A stretch of 64,000 nucleotides of DNA, taken from Semisulcospira habei (taxonomy: Eukaryota > Mollusca > Gastropoda > Semisulcospiridae). The position numbers were made by a program, and so were the translations under genes. The notes beneath the pieces were generated by a model. That model saw only the letters and a list, made by a program, of their open reading frames with translations. It did no database searches and was not told the DNA's origin. The stretch spans positions 181,135,671 through 181,199,670 of the forward strand of contig BTPG01000001.1 of the NCBI GenBank assembly GCA_036245525.1. Reading direction: 5' to 3'. Shown piece by piece: positions 9,648-19,515 of the stretch; position 1 is the stretch's first letter; each line of letters begins with the position of its first letter.

Positions 9648-10322
9648 ATGGTAAACTTCTATCCACAACTACCGACGACACTTGCGCCTGAGACTGTGTT
9701 GTCGTTTGCGCTTGATCCACATATGCCAATTGCATCAGATAAAACATTACAGGCAGACGCATTCAGATTAAATAATATTACAGAAGCAATTAAATATTTG
9801 GAAAGTGAAGAGGCGAGGTACTCCAGATGCAAAAGGAGGTATAAGACCGTTTTCAATTCTGTACAAAATACTTCAATGGCTATTGGTGCAGTTTCAGCTG
9901 GTTCTTCTGTGGGGGGTATTGTTCTGTTTGCCACAGGAATTGGAAGTTTAATAGGAATTGCAGTTGAGGGTGTTAGCGTTGCTACATGCCTGACTTGTTT
10001 TGGTTTGGAAGCCTTAAACAAGAGGTTTCACATAAAATTACAGAAACATGAAGCGTTGAGTACTTTGGCGGGTGCGAAGCTGAGCAGTATGAAACTTATT
10101 ATCAGTAAGGCATTGAATGATAATAATATTAGTGATGATGAATTTAAGCGGGTCCAGGATGATTTAAATAATTACAAAAAACAGAAGTCTGAAATACAAA
10201 ATAAAATGTGTAGTCAATCTCCCGTGAATGTTGAAGAACTGAAGGCTATTTTTTTAGCAGAGGGAAAAAGGATAGGGGTACAGGAAACCACAGAAAAGCT
10301 ACACAATCTTTTAAAGAAATAA
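9648..10322 (+). CDS. Virus-like 224-aa membrane protein
   Basis: An intact ORF 27 bp after the previous stop, preceded by an A-rich leader. The first ~60 residues are polar and are followed by a basic helix (YSRCKRRYKTVF). A glycine-rich hydrophobic region comes next (about residues 80-125), with VSAGSSVGGIVLFATGIGSL and IAVEGVSVATCLTCFGLEAL as two candidate membrane or fusogenic helices. The C-terminal half is coiled-coil-like (LSTLAGAKLSSMKLIISKAL, then DDEFKRVQDDLNNYKKQKSEI). Membrane penetration or virion assembly is plausible but unproven. I recall similar proteins next to other structural genes in invertebrate viral elements; not searched. Confidence 0.5.
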   Translation: MVNFYPQLPTTLAPETVLSFALDPHMPIASDKTLQADAFRLNNITEAIKYLESEEARYSRCKRRYKTVFNSVQNTSMAIGAVSAGSSVGGIVLFATGIGSLIGIAVEGVSVATCLTCFGLEALNKRFHIKLQKHEALSTLAGAKLSSMKLIISKALNDNNISDDEFKRVQDDLNNYKKQKSEIQNKMCSQSPVNVEELKAIFLAEGKRIGVQETTEKLHNLLKK

Positions 10323-10348
10323 AAATCAGATTTGGTAATCGTTTAATA

Positions 10349-10441
10349 ATGTCATACACTTCACAGAGAGATTTCATGCCATTTACACAGTTTAGGCCTG
10401 ATTATTTAACCCCATCTGCACCACCACCAGAGTATTATTGA
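10349..10441 (+). CDS. 30-aa ORF ending in a PPxY motif
   Basis: Starts with MSYTSQRDF and ends APPPEYY before a TGA at 10439-10441. It follows the 224-aa gene by 26 bp on the same strand. PPxY motifs recruit host WW-domain ubiquitin ligases and occur in viral structural proteins. The ORF is short enough to occur by chance, so its reality rests on its position at the end of a compact cluster and on the motif. Confidence 0.35.
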   Translation: MSYTSQRDFMPFTQFRPDYLTPSAPPPEYY

Positions 10442-10651
10442 GAAAAAAAAGTTTTTTTATTGTCCTTGTATCTTGACAAATCTGACCGAGTAAGTTGTGA
10501 CTTAAGTCAAGTTGTTGTAAGAACTTATAAGAACTTAAAGGTTACCTCTGCAGGTTCCTAAAAGTTAGTTGTAACTTATTAGTAACATATAAAGTTCCAC
10601 TGAAATCACTTAGACAGGTAAATGATTAGGTGTTCACAGAGACAATAGTTA

Positions 10652-10861
10652 TAGAGAAAGACAATAGGAGATCCGTAAGATAATCAGATCAATGAGGCCG
10701 CATCGGTCATGCTCGTCAGTTTTTAAAAATCAAAGGGTTGATTGGGTTATAACGGGGGCGTAATGGGGTCAAAAATTTTATTATTAAAAATGACGTAATT
10801 TAATGACTGATGCAGCTTTATTGAATTCATTGCCTTACGGATCTCCTATTGTCTTTCTCTA
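10652..10861. mobile_element. TA-flanked MITE, 210 bp
   Basis: Perfect 28-bp inverted repeats (including the TA) at 10652-10679 and 10834-10861; the ends read TA-GAGAAAGACAATAGG and CCTATTGTCTTTCTC-TA. Inner sequence continues as an imperfect inverted repeat (GCATCGGTCAT against ATGACTGATGC). Non-coding, probably mobilised by a Tc1/mariner-type transposase in trans. Confidence 0.75.
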
Positions 10862-12548
10862 CTTGTGGTAAATCATTACGAATTCAGTCTCTCCTATTTC
10901 AAGTAATGCAACAACTGGCTTATGGCCTGTGTATGCCGCAATGAACACAGTGCAGGGGCATGTAACAAACTAGATTGCAGCTTCTGATATTCAGGCATGG
11001 GAATTGCCCAAGCAAAAATCACCTGAAACTAGGCCTTCAACCTCAGGCCTCCATGAAGCTAGACCTTGCTTTCCTTTCCAGGGGCCGAAAAATCAAACAA
11101 AGGGGGTTGGGGGGGGGAGGGGGGTTGGCGCTAGACACCTTCTTTTCTACGGCCGAAAAATCGAAAAATCAAACAACAGGGGGGATGGGGGGGGGGGGAG
11201 GGGGGGCACGACGCCTTCATTTCAGGGTCCGTGACAAAATCGGCAAATACAATGCACGTCTGCCCACCTAGATTTACTGCGTGGCGCACTCAGCCACCAG
11301 TGCCGGTCGCGGACACAGTCTGCCACGTCGTATCCTGCCTGCAATGTTAAACCGCTGCTCTGCTCGTTTTGCTAACCACAATGTTTTTTTTTCGCGGAAA
11401 CGCCTTTTTATTTTCGTGGACGATCTCTTCTTTTTCGTGGAATCTTGCGGACAATTCCCATGCCTGGATACTTTAGGAACAGCACTACTCCTCAAAGCTG
11501 ACAGATCTCTAAACCATTTGTCCGTCTTCAACATAGTATATTTAGCATTAACAGTTTGTGTAAACTGCACAGATGTACAAGCATAATGTGTATCATGCTG
11601 AAACACAAGAAAGCCATAAATGTAAACTCGTGTGAGCCAAGTGTTCGTGTATATTTACCCATGGTGTACCCTTCCAACTGTTAGGAATGTTGAACAATGA
11701 TAGAAATGGAATTTTTTTCATGTGGTAAGAAAGCCAAACGTCATCTGCTGCTACAGTAAACACACACAGATACTCTTACAAAACAGCCCACACAAATTGG
11801 TTTTCACCAGTGAGTCACACTTTCAAAAGTACAACTACATCTAAGTTAGGAACCTATGATTGTGAGTATGGACCCTGACAAATATTGCCAATTACTCTGC
11901 CCACCTTCTGCTTACATCTACCATACATTCTGTCTGAATACCAGTTGTCTGCGTGAAGCGTATACAGTGAAAAACAAACAGGCACTGGGGTGCTTCAATA
12001 GTGCATCATTGTGTCTACATGAGGTAACGTTGATTCACAATACCTAATCCACCTGGGTTTGCTTGGTGATCCTAGCAATTTAGAATGTTGATAAAATGGT
12101 TTACTGTCACCAAGCAGTTGTGTGTTTATTAACAAACTGGACACATTAAGTGTGCAGGCTGAGTACAACAAGTAATACTCACTAAGCATGCAAAACTAAA
12201 GCATCGGGGGGTAGGTCATAGAACACACAGGGTTTCTGGAAAGTTTGCATGTCTGCACTGCATAAAGGTTTTATCGTGTGAAAAACGTCATACATCGTTA
12301 TTTCAGGTGACATGTTAGAGCTGTGTATGATGGGGGGGGGGGGGGGGGGGAAGAGGGGGGGAGAGAGGGGGGGGGGGGGCGGAAACGGCACATTGCTGAA
12401 ACTTGTTTTTGCGGTTTTCTCAAAAATGTAAATTCGGGGGGGTGGTACATACTGAGGAAACAAATATCTGAAAATGTTCTTGTCAGATGCTAGTGAAATT
12501 TTACATGCAACTTCACAAATGGGTTTATTATAAAATGTCAATGCTGAT
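10862..12548. other. Non-coding region with G-runs
   Basis: No convincing gene. It contains a duplicated G-rich segment (11095-11212), a second poly-G block near 12330-12380, and an inverted pair around CAGGCATGGGAATTG (about 10992 and, on the other strand, 11450-11470). ORFs here are short and of biased composition. Confidence 0.5.
11095..11212 (+). repeat. Two tandem G-rich units, potential G-quadruplexes
   Basis: The segment GGCCGAAAAATC-AAACAA followed by a long G-run and a CACCTTC/CGCCTTC end occurs twice in tandem (about 70 bp each). Each copy has several runs of four or more G, enough for a G-quadruplex. Confidence 0.55.
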
Positions 12549-12820
12549 TGTTTAATTTCAGTTTAGTTTGGGAGCTATGAATAGCTTCCTTTGGCAAACA
12601 TATTCCAAAAATGACCAAAACCAGAACATTCATATTAAAAAAAAAAATTCTTCAAAACCAGTAAGAATTTCAAAATCGTCACCGACATTCCATAATGATG
12701 ATATCAGTTGATATTTTGACCAAATTTCGCTTTTAAGAAGCATCAACGGTAGCCAAACTTTGTTTCCTTAGCAACCAGGTGTAAAGGTCACTTAGTGTTT
12801 GTTGCCATGGCAACAGTGAG
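12549..12820 (+). repeat. Dispersed 270-bp repeat, copy 1
   Basis: Matches 19239-19515 in the same orientation from TGTTTAATTTCAG to CCATGGCAAC-GTGAG, with scattered substitutions. Its right end abuts the 3' tail of LINE A copy 2. Confidence 0.7.
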
Positions 12821-15162
12821 CTTACTTACTTACTTACGCCTGTCACCCCTACCTGGGTATAGGCCGTCGACGAGAGACCTCCAGCAACTCCTGTCCTGCG
12901 CTTCTCCTTCGATTCTACTCCAGGTGGTTCCCAGTCTCTTGATGTCTGCTTGGAGGTCTCGACGCCAGGAGTTTCTCGGCCTACCTCTTTTTCTCTTTCC
13001 CTGGGGTTTCCATGACAATGCCTGCCTAGTGATACTGGAAGCTGGCTTTCTCAGACTGTGACCGATCCATCCCCATCTTCTTCGCCCAAGTTCATTCTCT
13101 GCTGTTATCTGCTCTGTTCTCTCCCAGAGTCTGACGTTGCTGATCTTCTCTGGCCAGTGGATTTTCAAAATTCTTCTAAGGCAACTGTTTATGAAGGTCT
13201 GTACTCTGTTGACTGTGGTTTTTGTTAATCTCCAAGTCTCTGCTCCATATAGGAGAACTGCTTTTACGTTGGAGTTGAAAATCCGGACTTTGGTGTGTTG
13301 TGACAGCTCTCTGGAACTCCACACTTTTTTCAACTGGAGAAAGGCTGCTCTGGCTTTACCGATTCGTGCTCTGACATCTGCATCAGTGCCGCCTTTTTTG
13401 TCTATGATGCTCCCGAGATAGGTGAAGGACTCCACCTCCTCCAACGGGGTGCCAGCAAGCAAGACTGGTTCTTCCCTGGTTGCGTTCAGCCTCATTGTCT
13501 TTGTTTTCTGTTTGTGAATGGTGAGGCCCACTTGGGACGAGATGTCAGCAAGCGTCGTGGTCTTGTCCTGCATTTGTTGATGAGTGTGGGTCAGTAATGC
13601 CAAGTCGTCTGCAAAATCGAGGTCGTCAAGCTGTGTCCACAGTGTCCACAGTGTCCACAGTGTCCACTGTATTCCACTTCATCTGTGCTCTGTGCTCATC
13701 TTCATGACCCAGTCTATGGCCAGTAGGAAGAGGAACGGAGACAGCAGACACCCCTGCCTGACACCAGTTCTGACCTGGAGCTCCCTGGTGAACTGCCCTT
13801 CGTGGATCACGCGACATGTCATGCCATCGTAGCTGCTTTTGATCAGGCGGACGAGCTTTGTGGGTACACCGTAGTGTCGTAGGAGTTTCCACAGAGTCTC
13901 TCAGTCCACACTGTCAAATGCTTTCTCGTAATCCACAAAGCTGACGTACAGCGGGGAGCTCCACTCCAGAGACTGTTCCACGATGATGCGGAGAGTGGCG
14001 ATCTGGTCTGTACATGATCGGTTCTTCCTGAATCCTGCTTGCTGGTCTCTCAGCTGGGGGTCAGCGGAGCTCCTCATTCTCTCTAGGATGATCCTGTTGA
14101 AGACCTTTCCTGGTACTGACAGCAAGGTGATTCCCCTGTAGTTGGAACACTTGCTGAGGTCGCCTTTCTTGGGAAGCTTGATTAGGTACCCCTCCTTCCA
14201 GTCAGCCGGCATCACCTCCTCTTCCCAGATCTTTCCAAACAGTGGGTACAGCATCTCCACTGTTGTCTCTAGGTCTGCTTTCAGAGACTCCGCCGGGATG
14301 CCATCTGGCCCTGCTGCTTTGCCGTTCTTCAAAAATGCCACTGCTCTTCTGATTTCTTCCCGGCTGGGTCTGTCACAGCTGATGGGTAGGTCGGTCTCTG
14401 CCGGCTGGATGTCTGGGGGGTCGGGTGGGCTAGGTCTGTTCAGTAACTCTTCAAAATACTCGGCCCATCTGTCGAGTTGGTCTGCTCTGTCTGCAATAGG
14501 CTTGCCTTCTTTGTCTTTTACTGGTCTTTCTGTATGGCCATACTTGCCCGACAATCTTCTGGTAATGTCGTAGAGCTGTTTCAGGTTGCCGCTGCCTGCT
14601 GCCTTTTCTGCCTCTGCTGCCAGGCTGTCTGTGTAGGCCCTCTTGTCTGCCCTGATACTCCTCTTCACCTCGCGGTTGGCTTCCGAGTATTCCCCCTGTG
14701 CCCTTACTTTGGCTGCTCTCGTGCGACTGTTGTTGACAACTGCTTTCTTCTGCTTCCTCATTTCTATCTTCTTCAAGGTCTGTGCCGACAGCCAGTCCTT
14801 GTGATGGTGTTTCCTGAACCCTACAGTGTCTTTGCAGGTTGAGTTCAGCGCCTCTCTAACTGCCTTCCACTGCTGCTCTGTGGTGTCCGCCTCCTCTTCA
14901 TTTACTAGCTCCTGTAGCGCTTGAAACCGGTTGGACAGCACCAGTTTGAACTGTTCTCTCACTCCAGTCTCTCTCAGGAGGCCTACATTATAGCGTTGTC
15001 TTCTTGTTGTCTCTGTGCGGCTTTTCTTTAACTTGAGCTTCATTCTCAAGGTAAGCAGATCTGAGGCGACATCTGCTCCCCTCCTCACTCGAACATCTTG
15101 AAGGGATCTTCTAAATTTCTTGCTAATGCAGATATGGTCTATTTGGTTCTCTGTTGTATGGT
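12821..15162 (-). pseudogene. LINE family A copy 2, 3' part (reverse transcriptase)
   Basis: Reads on the minus strand from TENQIDHICISKKFRRSL through the linker and RT (NYRGITLLSVPGKV, FVDYEKAFDSVD, FADDLALL) to the C-terminal GRPRNSWRR and a (GTAA)n tail at 12821-12837. It is the downstream part of the copy whose endonuclease lies at 17529-18230; the interruption is the B/C insertion at 15163-17528. A CGA-to-TGA change just after FDSVD (about 13900) ends the frame. Between the RT motifs B and C there is an in-frame 9-bp tandem expansion (repeated WTL). Otherwise it is close to copy 1. Confidence 0.85.
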
Positions 15163-15165
15163 TGT

Positions 15166-15851
15166 CTCTCTCTCTCTTGGCTTGACTTCGCGAACGAAGA
15201 TTCTATAGGGCTTGCCCACGTCGTCTGCAGGCATTTTCGTGGCTGCGGAGGCCAATCCGGGACAGGCAGGTTCGACCGCAGTGGCTGCAGGGGAAGGTCT
15301 GGTCAGGGTTCTGAGTTACGACAACTCTGTTTTTTCTTCTAAGCCGCTTGTCCTTAAGGTTAGCTCTGCGAGAGTCCTCAAAGGAGACGGCTGCCTTGTG
15401 AATGGTGGAGCGCCAGGTGTCACGGTCCGCAGCAAGCGAAGACCACTGGCGGTGGTCGATTTGGCAGACACTAAGCGACTTCTTGAGACCGTCTTTGTAT
15501 CTCTTCTTTGGTGCCCCTCTGTCTCGGTGTCCAGTGGCGAGCTCGCCGAACAGAGTGATCTTGGGTAGGCGATGATCCTCCATCCTGGAGATGTGCCCCG
15601 CCCAGCGAAGCTGTGTCCGCAGCAGCAAAGCCTCGATGCTCACAGTTTCCGCCTGTTCAAGGACCTCGACGTTGGTGACATAGTCACTCCAGTGAATGCT
15701 GAGGATGGTACGCAGGCAGCGCTGGTGAAAGCGTTCGAGGAGTCGTAGTTGGCTGCGGTAGAGGGCCCAGGACTCGGAACCGTACAGCAGGGTGGTGAGG
15801 ACGACAGCTCTGTACACGCTGATCTTGGTGCCTTTTTTCAGCTGTTGATTT
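15166..15851 (-). mobile_element. LINE family B copy 1, 5'-truncated, with TSD
   Basis: Flanked by TATGGTTGT at 15157-15165 and 15852-15860. It contains only the last ~200 codons (15203-15840) and a ~35-bp 3' UTR ending in a (GA)n tail. The encoded C-terminus (VYRAVVLTTLLYGSESWAL to RRGQAL) keeps an intact C2HC zinc finger, with spacing C-x2-C-x12-H-x3-C in CSHCGRTCLSRIGLRSHENAC's region. About four differences in ~665 bp separate it from copy 2 at 20.4-21.1 kb, so it is young. It landed exactly at the junction between element C and element A. Confidence 0.85.
15186..15199 (-). promoter_or_regulatory. 3' UTR stem-loop of LINE B
   Basis: On the minus strand CTTCG-TTCG-CGAAG forms a perfect 5-bp stem with a 4-base loop, about 15 bases from the (GA)n tail. 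The same hairpin occurs in copy 2 at 20475-20488. A hairpin before the 3' end is where many LINE reverse transcriptases recognise their RNA. Confidence 0.4.
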
Positions 15852-15860
15852 TATGGTTGT

Positions 15861-17528
15861 ATGCTGTACTAAACAGATGGACTGAGTACTGCCGAGACTT
15901 GTATAACTACAAGGCTGAGCCAGACACCAGCATCCTCCAAAACAACCAGGCTGGGGCCAGGAAGGCTGAAGACCTGCCAGTGTTAGCTGAAGAGGTGGAA
16001 GCAGCCGTACGCGGCCTGAAGGGAGGAAAGTCTCCAGGTGTAGACAACGTACCTGCTGAACTGTTGAAACATGGAGGAGAAGTAACAACGAAGGTCCTCA
16101 CTACACTCTGTCAAAAGATCTGGGAGCAAAAGAAATGGCCAGTAGAATGGACACAGTCTCTAGTGATCCCGCTCCCCAAGAAAGGAAACCTGAAACAGTG
16201 CCAGAACTACAGAACTATCAGTCTGATAAGTCACCCTAGCAAAGTAATGCTTAGAATCATTCTCAACCGCCTCAAAACTTTCGCCGAGGAACTGCTGGCA
16301 GAAGAACAGGCTGGCTTCAGAGTTGGAAGAAGCACTGTAGAGCAGATTTTCAACTGCCGCGTCCTGATCGAGAAACATCTGCAGCATCAGCGCGAACTCT
16401 ACCACAACTTCATTGATTTCAGGAAAGCATTTGATCGCGTCTGGCACGACGGACTCTGGCAAGTCATGAGATCGTTCAACATAGAGGAGGGACTGATCCA
16501 AATGATAGAAGCGCTTTACAAGAACGCCTGCAGCGCGGTTCTACTTAACAATCAGTCAGGCGAGTTCTTCAGGACGACGATCGGTGTCCGTCAAGGATGC
16601 CTGCTCTCTCCTGTCCTTTTCAACATATTCCTGGAGAAGATCATGCAGGAAACCCTCCACGACCACCATACTTCAATCTCTATTGGTGGCAGATCCCTGT
16701 GCAATCTTCGATTCGCAGACGACATTGACCTCATGGCAGGCAGCAATAGTGAGCTCCAAAACCTGACAGACAAACTTTCAAGTAGCGCAGGGTCTTATGG
16801 CATGGAGATCAGTACGGATAAAAGCAAAGTGATGATCAACACCACAAGCGACAGCAGCAGCAACATTCACATGAACGGCCAGAAGCTAGAAGAGGTCAAC
16901 AGCTTCAAGTACTTGGGAGCCACCCTGTCCAAAGACGGTAGTTGCATAGCAGAGATCCGTATCAGGATAGGTACAGCAACATCCACAATGGCCAGGCTGG
17001 ACAGGATATGGCGAAGTAACTCCATCAGCTTCACCATCAAGTACAGGCTTTACAAGTCCCTCGTAGTGTCTATTCTACTCTACGGCTGTGAGACTTGGAC
17101 ACTGCTTGCAGACTCAGAAAAGAAAATCCAGGCCTTTGAGAACAAGTGCCTGAGGAAGTTGCTCCGCATCTCGTACCGCGAGCACAAGACCAACGAATAT
17201 GTACGGAGCATCGTCACTTCCCTGGTGGGCCCACATGAACCCCTTCTGGCAACCGTGAAACGGCGCAAACTTGCTTGGTTTGGCGACGTGACCCGACACA
17301 ACACCTTGTCCAAGACTATCCTCCAAGGCACTCTCGAAGGAAGTCGTCGGCGAGGTCGTCAGAGAAAGAGTTGGGTTGCAAACATAAAAGAATGGACCGA
17401 ACTCGAGATGCCAGACTTGCTTGCCACCGCCCAAAATAGAACTCAGTGGAGAGCACTGTCTGTTGCTGCTGCCTTTCAGTCCCCCCCAACGCCCAGTTCG
17501 GGCAAGGGATTGATGATGATGATGATGA
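15861..17528 (+). mobile_element. LINE family C, 5'-truncated, with TSD
   Basis: Encodes a third LINE type. The visible protein starts inside the linker (NRWTEYCRDLYNYKAEP) and contains the RT motifs QNYRTISLISHPSKV, FIDFRKAFDRVWH, GVRQGCLLSPVLF and FADDIDLMAG. A C-terminal region follows (CETWTLL, KRRKLAWFGDVTRH, RRRGRQRKSW). The RT frame is uninterrupted, but the endonuclease is missing. The element ends in a (GAT)n tail. Together with later insertion B it is bounded by TGTATGGT at 15155-15162 and 17529-17536. An apparent longer ORF beginning at 15749 is a chance fusion with antisense B sequence. Confidence 0.85.
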
Positions 17529-18230
17529 TGTATGGTCAGGTGAGACCCAAGTTGCTTTGTGTATTCTTCTGTGTGGGAAGATGCTGCCTCCAATGACAAG
17601 TCTGTTTAGAGCACAAAAGTCTACAAACCTCTCCCCGTTCTCACTCATCTCCGAGCCTAGTCCCTGTCTCCCCATCACCTCTTCGTAGCCAGTGTTGTCC
17701 TCCCCTATTTTGGCATTAAAATCGCCCATGACAATGGTGATGTCTCGCTCCGCACATTTGTCCACGGCACTCTGAAGTCGGTTGTAGAACTCTTGTTTCT
17801 CTTCCTCGTCACTGTCATTAGTGGGCGCATAACACTGGATGACGTTCAGCTTGAGCTTTTTCTTTGTTCTAAAGGCTGCTGTGATAATTCTTTGCCCAAG
17901 AGGTTCCCAGCCCATCAGCACTCTCTGTGCCACTGTTGACAGCATGAATGCTACTCCTTCTGTATGGGGGGCATTCTCTTCTTCATGACCTGAATACAGA
18001 ATCATCTCCCCACTTAACAGCCTTTTCTGGCCAGACTGCGTCCATCTGGCTTCACTGATACCTAGCAGGGAAAGATTGTACTTTTGCATTTCCGCTGCTA
18101 TCTGGGCGGCCTTGCCGCTCTGGTACATGGTCTTGACGTTCCATGTGCCCATGGTTGTGTCCCTGGATAGAGAGAGGCGGCTCGGTCCTGTGGCTTCCGA
18201 AGACTTCCGGCTTTCACCAAAGGACGTCAT
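17529..18230 (-). pseudogene. LINE family A copy 2, 5' part (endonuclease)
   Basis: Encodes the APE endonuclease domain. The frame is open from 18230 (MTSFGESRKSSEATG) and from the internal MGTWNVKTMYQ at 18152. It carries SEARWTQSG, the catalytic-type VMGDFNAKIG, and ends KATWVSPDHT where elements C and B have inserted. The continuation is at 15162 and below. Comparison with copy 1 shows that copy 1 has lost the GDFNAK half. Confidence 0.85.
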
Positions 18231-19238
18231 AAGTCTTCTGGTAGAAGAACCTTCCTCCTCCAGGAAAGGAATTACTGTTAGTCTTTTCGTCTGCGTTTTT
18301 GTAGCTATTTCTTTTTTTGCAGGGTGGGGAAGCTGCCCCCACGCCCAACCCCCTTACTAGGAGGACCAGGGATTTTCTGTCGGGGTCACCTTCCCTTAGA
18401 CCATGTTGGTTCACGGCACCTTATTTGATTCGGTGCACCCCTCTCACGAGGGACCCCCTATCCACCACCCAGGGGACGCGCGTCAACGCCATATGGTCCC
18501 AGCGCGAGGAAAGATATTCACAAAATACTTTAAAATGTCGGACAAGAAATGTAGAAGTTGTGTTTTTTTTAAATTATTCTTGTTTTTACTGCAAGCCGAT
18601 TTTTGCTGGAGAGGCATTTTGGCCTAACTGGCATTCAGAAACCACTATTACCATCACACACACACAAAATTGAGCTTGTACTGACCAATACTTTAAACAG
18701 AATCCCAGATTTTCAACCAATGTATAAGAGATCTGAAAAAATTGTGTGTTGTCAAAGTTTGCTTGCCATGCAATTTGCAAAAAAAAAGCCTCGGAGAGAG
18801 AAGGAATGACAGACCTATCTTTTTGAGCCTTCCACTGAACACCTACTGCATATATAGCAATAGGGACTACCCACAGGTGCCCCGCAATCCGCTGAAGAAT
18901 ATCCAGTCCTCCTCGCGAGAGGGGAGGCTAGTGCATGAATATTCCCAAACAGATCTTGGACCTGCTGCACAGATTTAAGTTATTGCTGCCTACAACCGGT
19001 TTCGCCCCAAGGGGGGGGGGATGGGGGGGGGGGGGCTCTTCAGGTAGACATATGGCGTAACCTGAAAGTGAAATTGCAAACACAACGCATGTGCTAGAAA
19101 GCCGCCTCCAGAATTTACTGAAGACAGACTAATTTTTAAAAGGCAACACCTAGGCAATTTTGTGGTGCAATTATTATTTACTTTTAACAAAGGCGTCGCC
19201 CAAAGCCAAAAAAAAGTACAAGTAAGTCAGTGCCAACT
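18231..19238. other. LINE A 5' UTR and unclassified non-coding DNA
   Basis: 18231 to roughly 18500 probably belongs to the 5' UTR of LINE A copy 2. Beyond it I see no gene; there is a poly-G block at about 19007-19036. Confidence 0.45.
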
Positions 19239-19515
19239 GTTTAATTTCAGCTTAGTTTGGGAGTTATGAATAGCTTCCAAATGCTAACCTACTCAAAAAA
19301 ATGACCAAAACCATACCATTCATATAAAAATACTTTTTTCTTCGAAACCAGGCAAGATATTCAAAATTGCCTCTGACATTCCATAATGATGATATCAGTT
19401 GATATTTTGAGCGAATTTGGCTTTTCAGAAGCATCAACGGTAGCAGAACTTTGTTTTCTTAGCAACCAGGTGTAACGGTCACTTAGTGTTCAGCATTGCC
19501 ATGGCAACGGTGAGC
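19239..19515 (+). repeat. Dispersed 270-bp repeat, copy 2
   Basis: Direct-orientation partner of 12549-12820. Shared landmarks include CATTCCATAATGATGATATC and GCATCAACGGTAGC. The two copies bracket the 6-kb nested LINE complex. Confidence 0.7.

Noticed and set aside
15749..17596. Long 615-codon ORF as one gene
   Set aside because: Its first ~35 codons are antisense LINE B sequence; the rest is LINE C. The fusion is created by the insertion junction.
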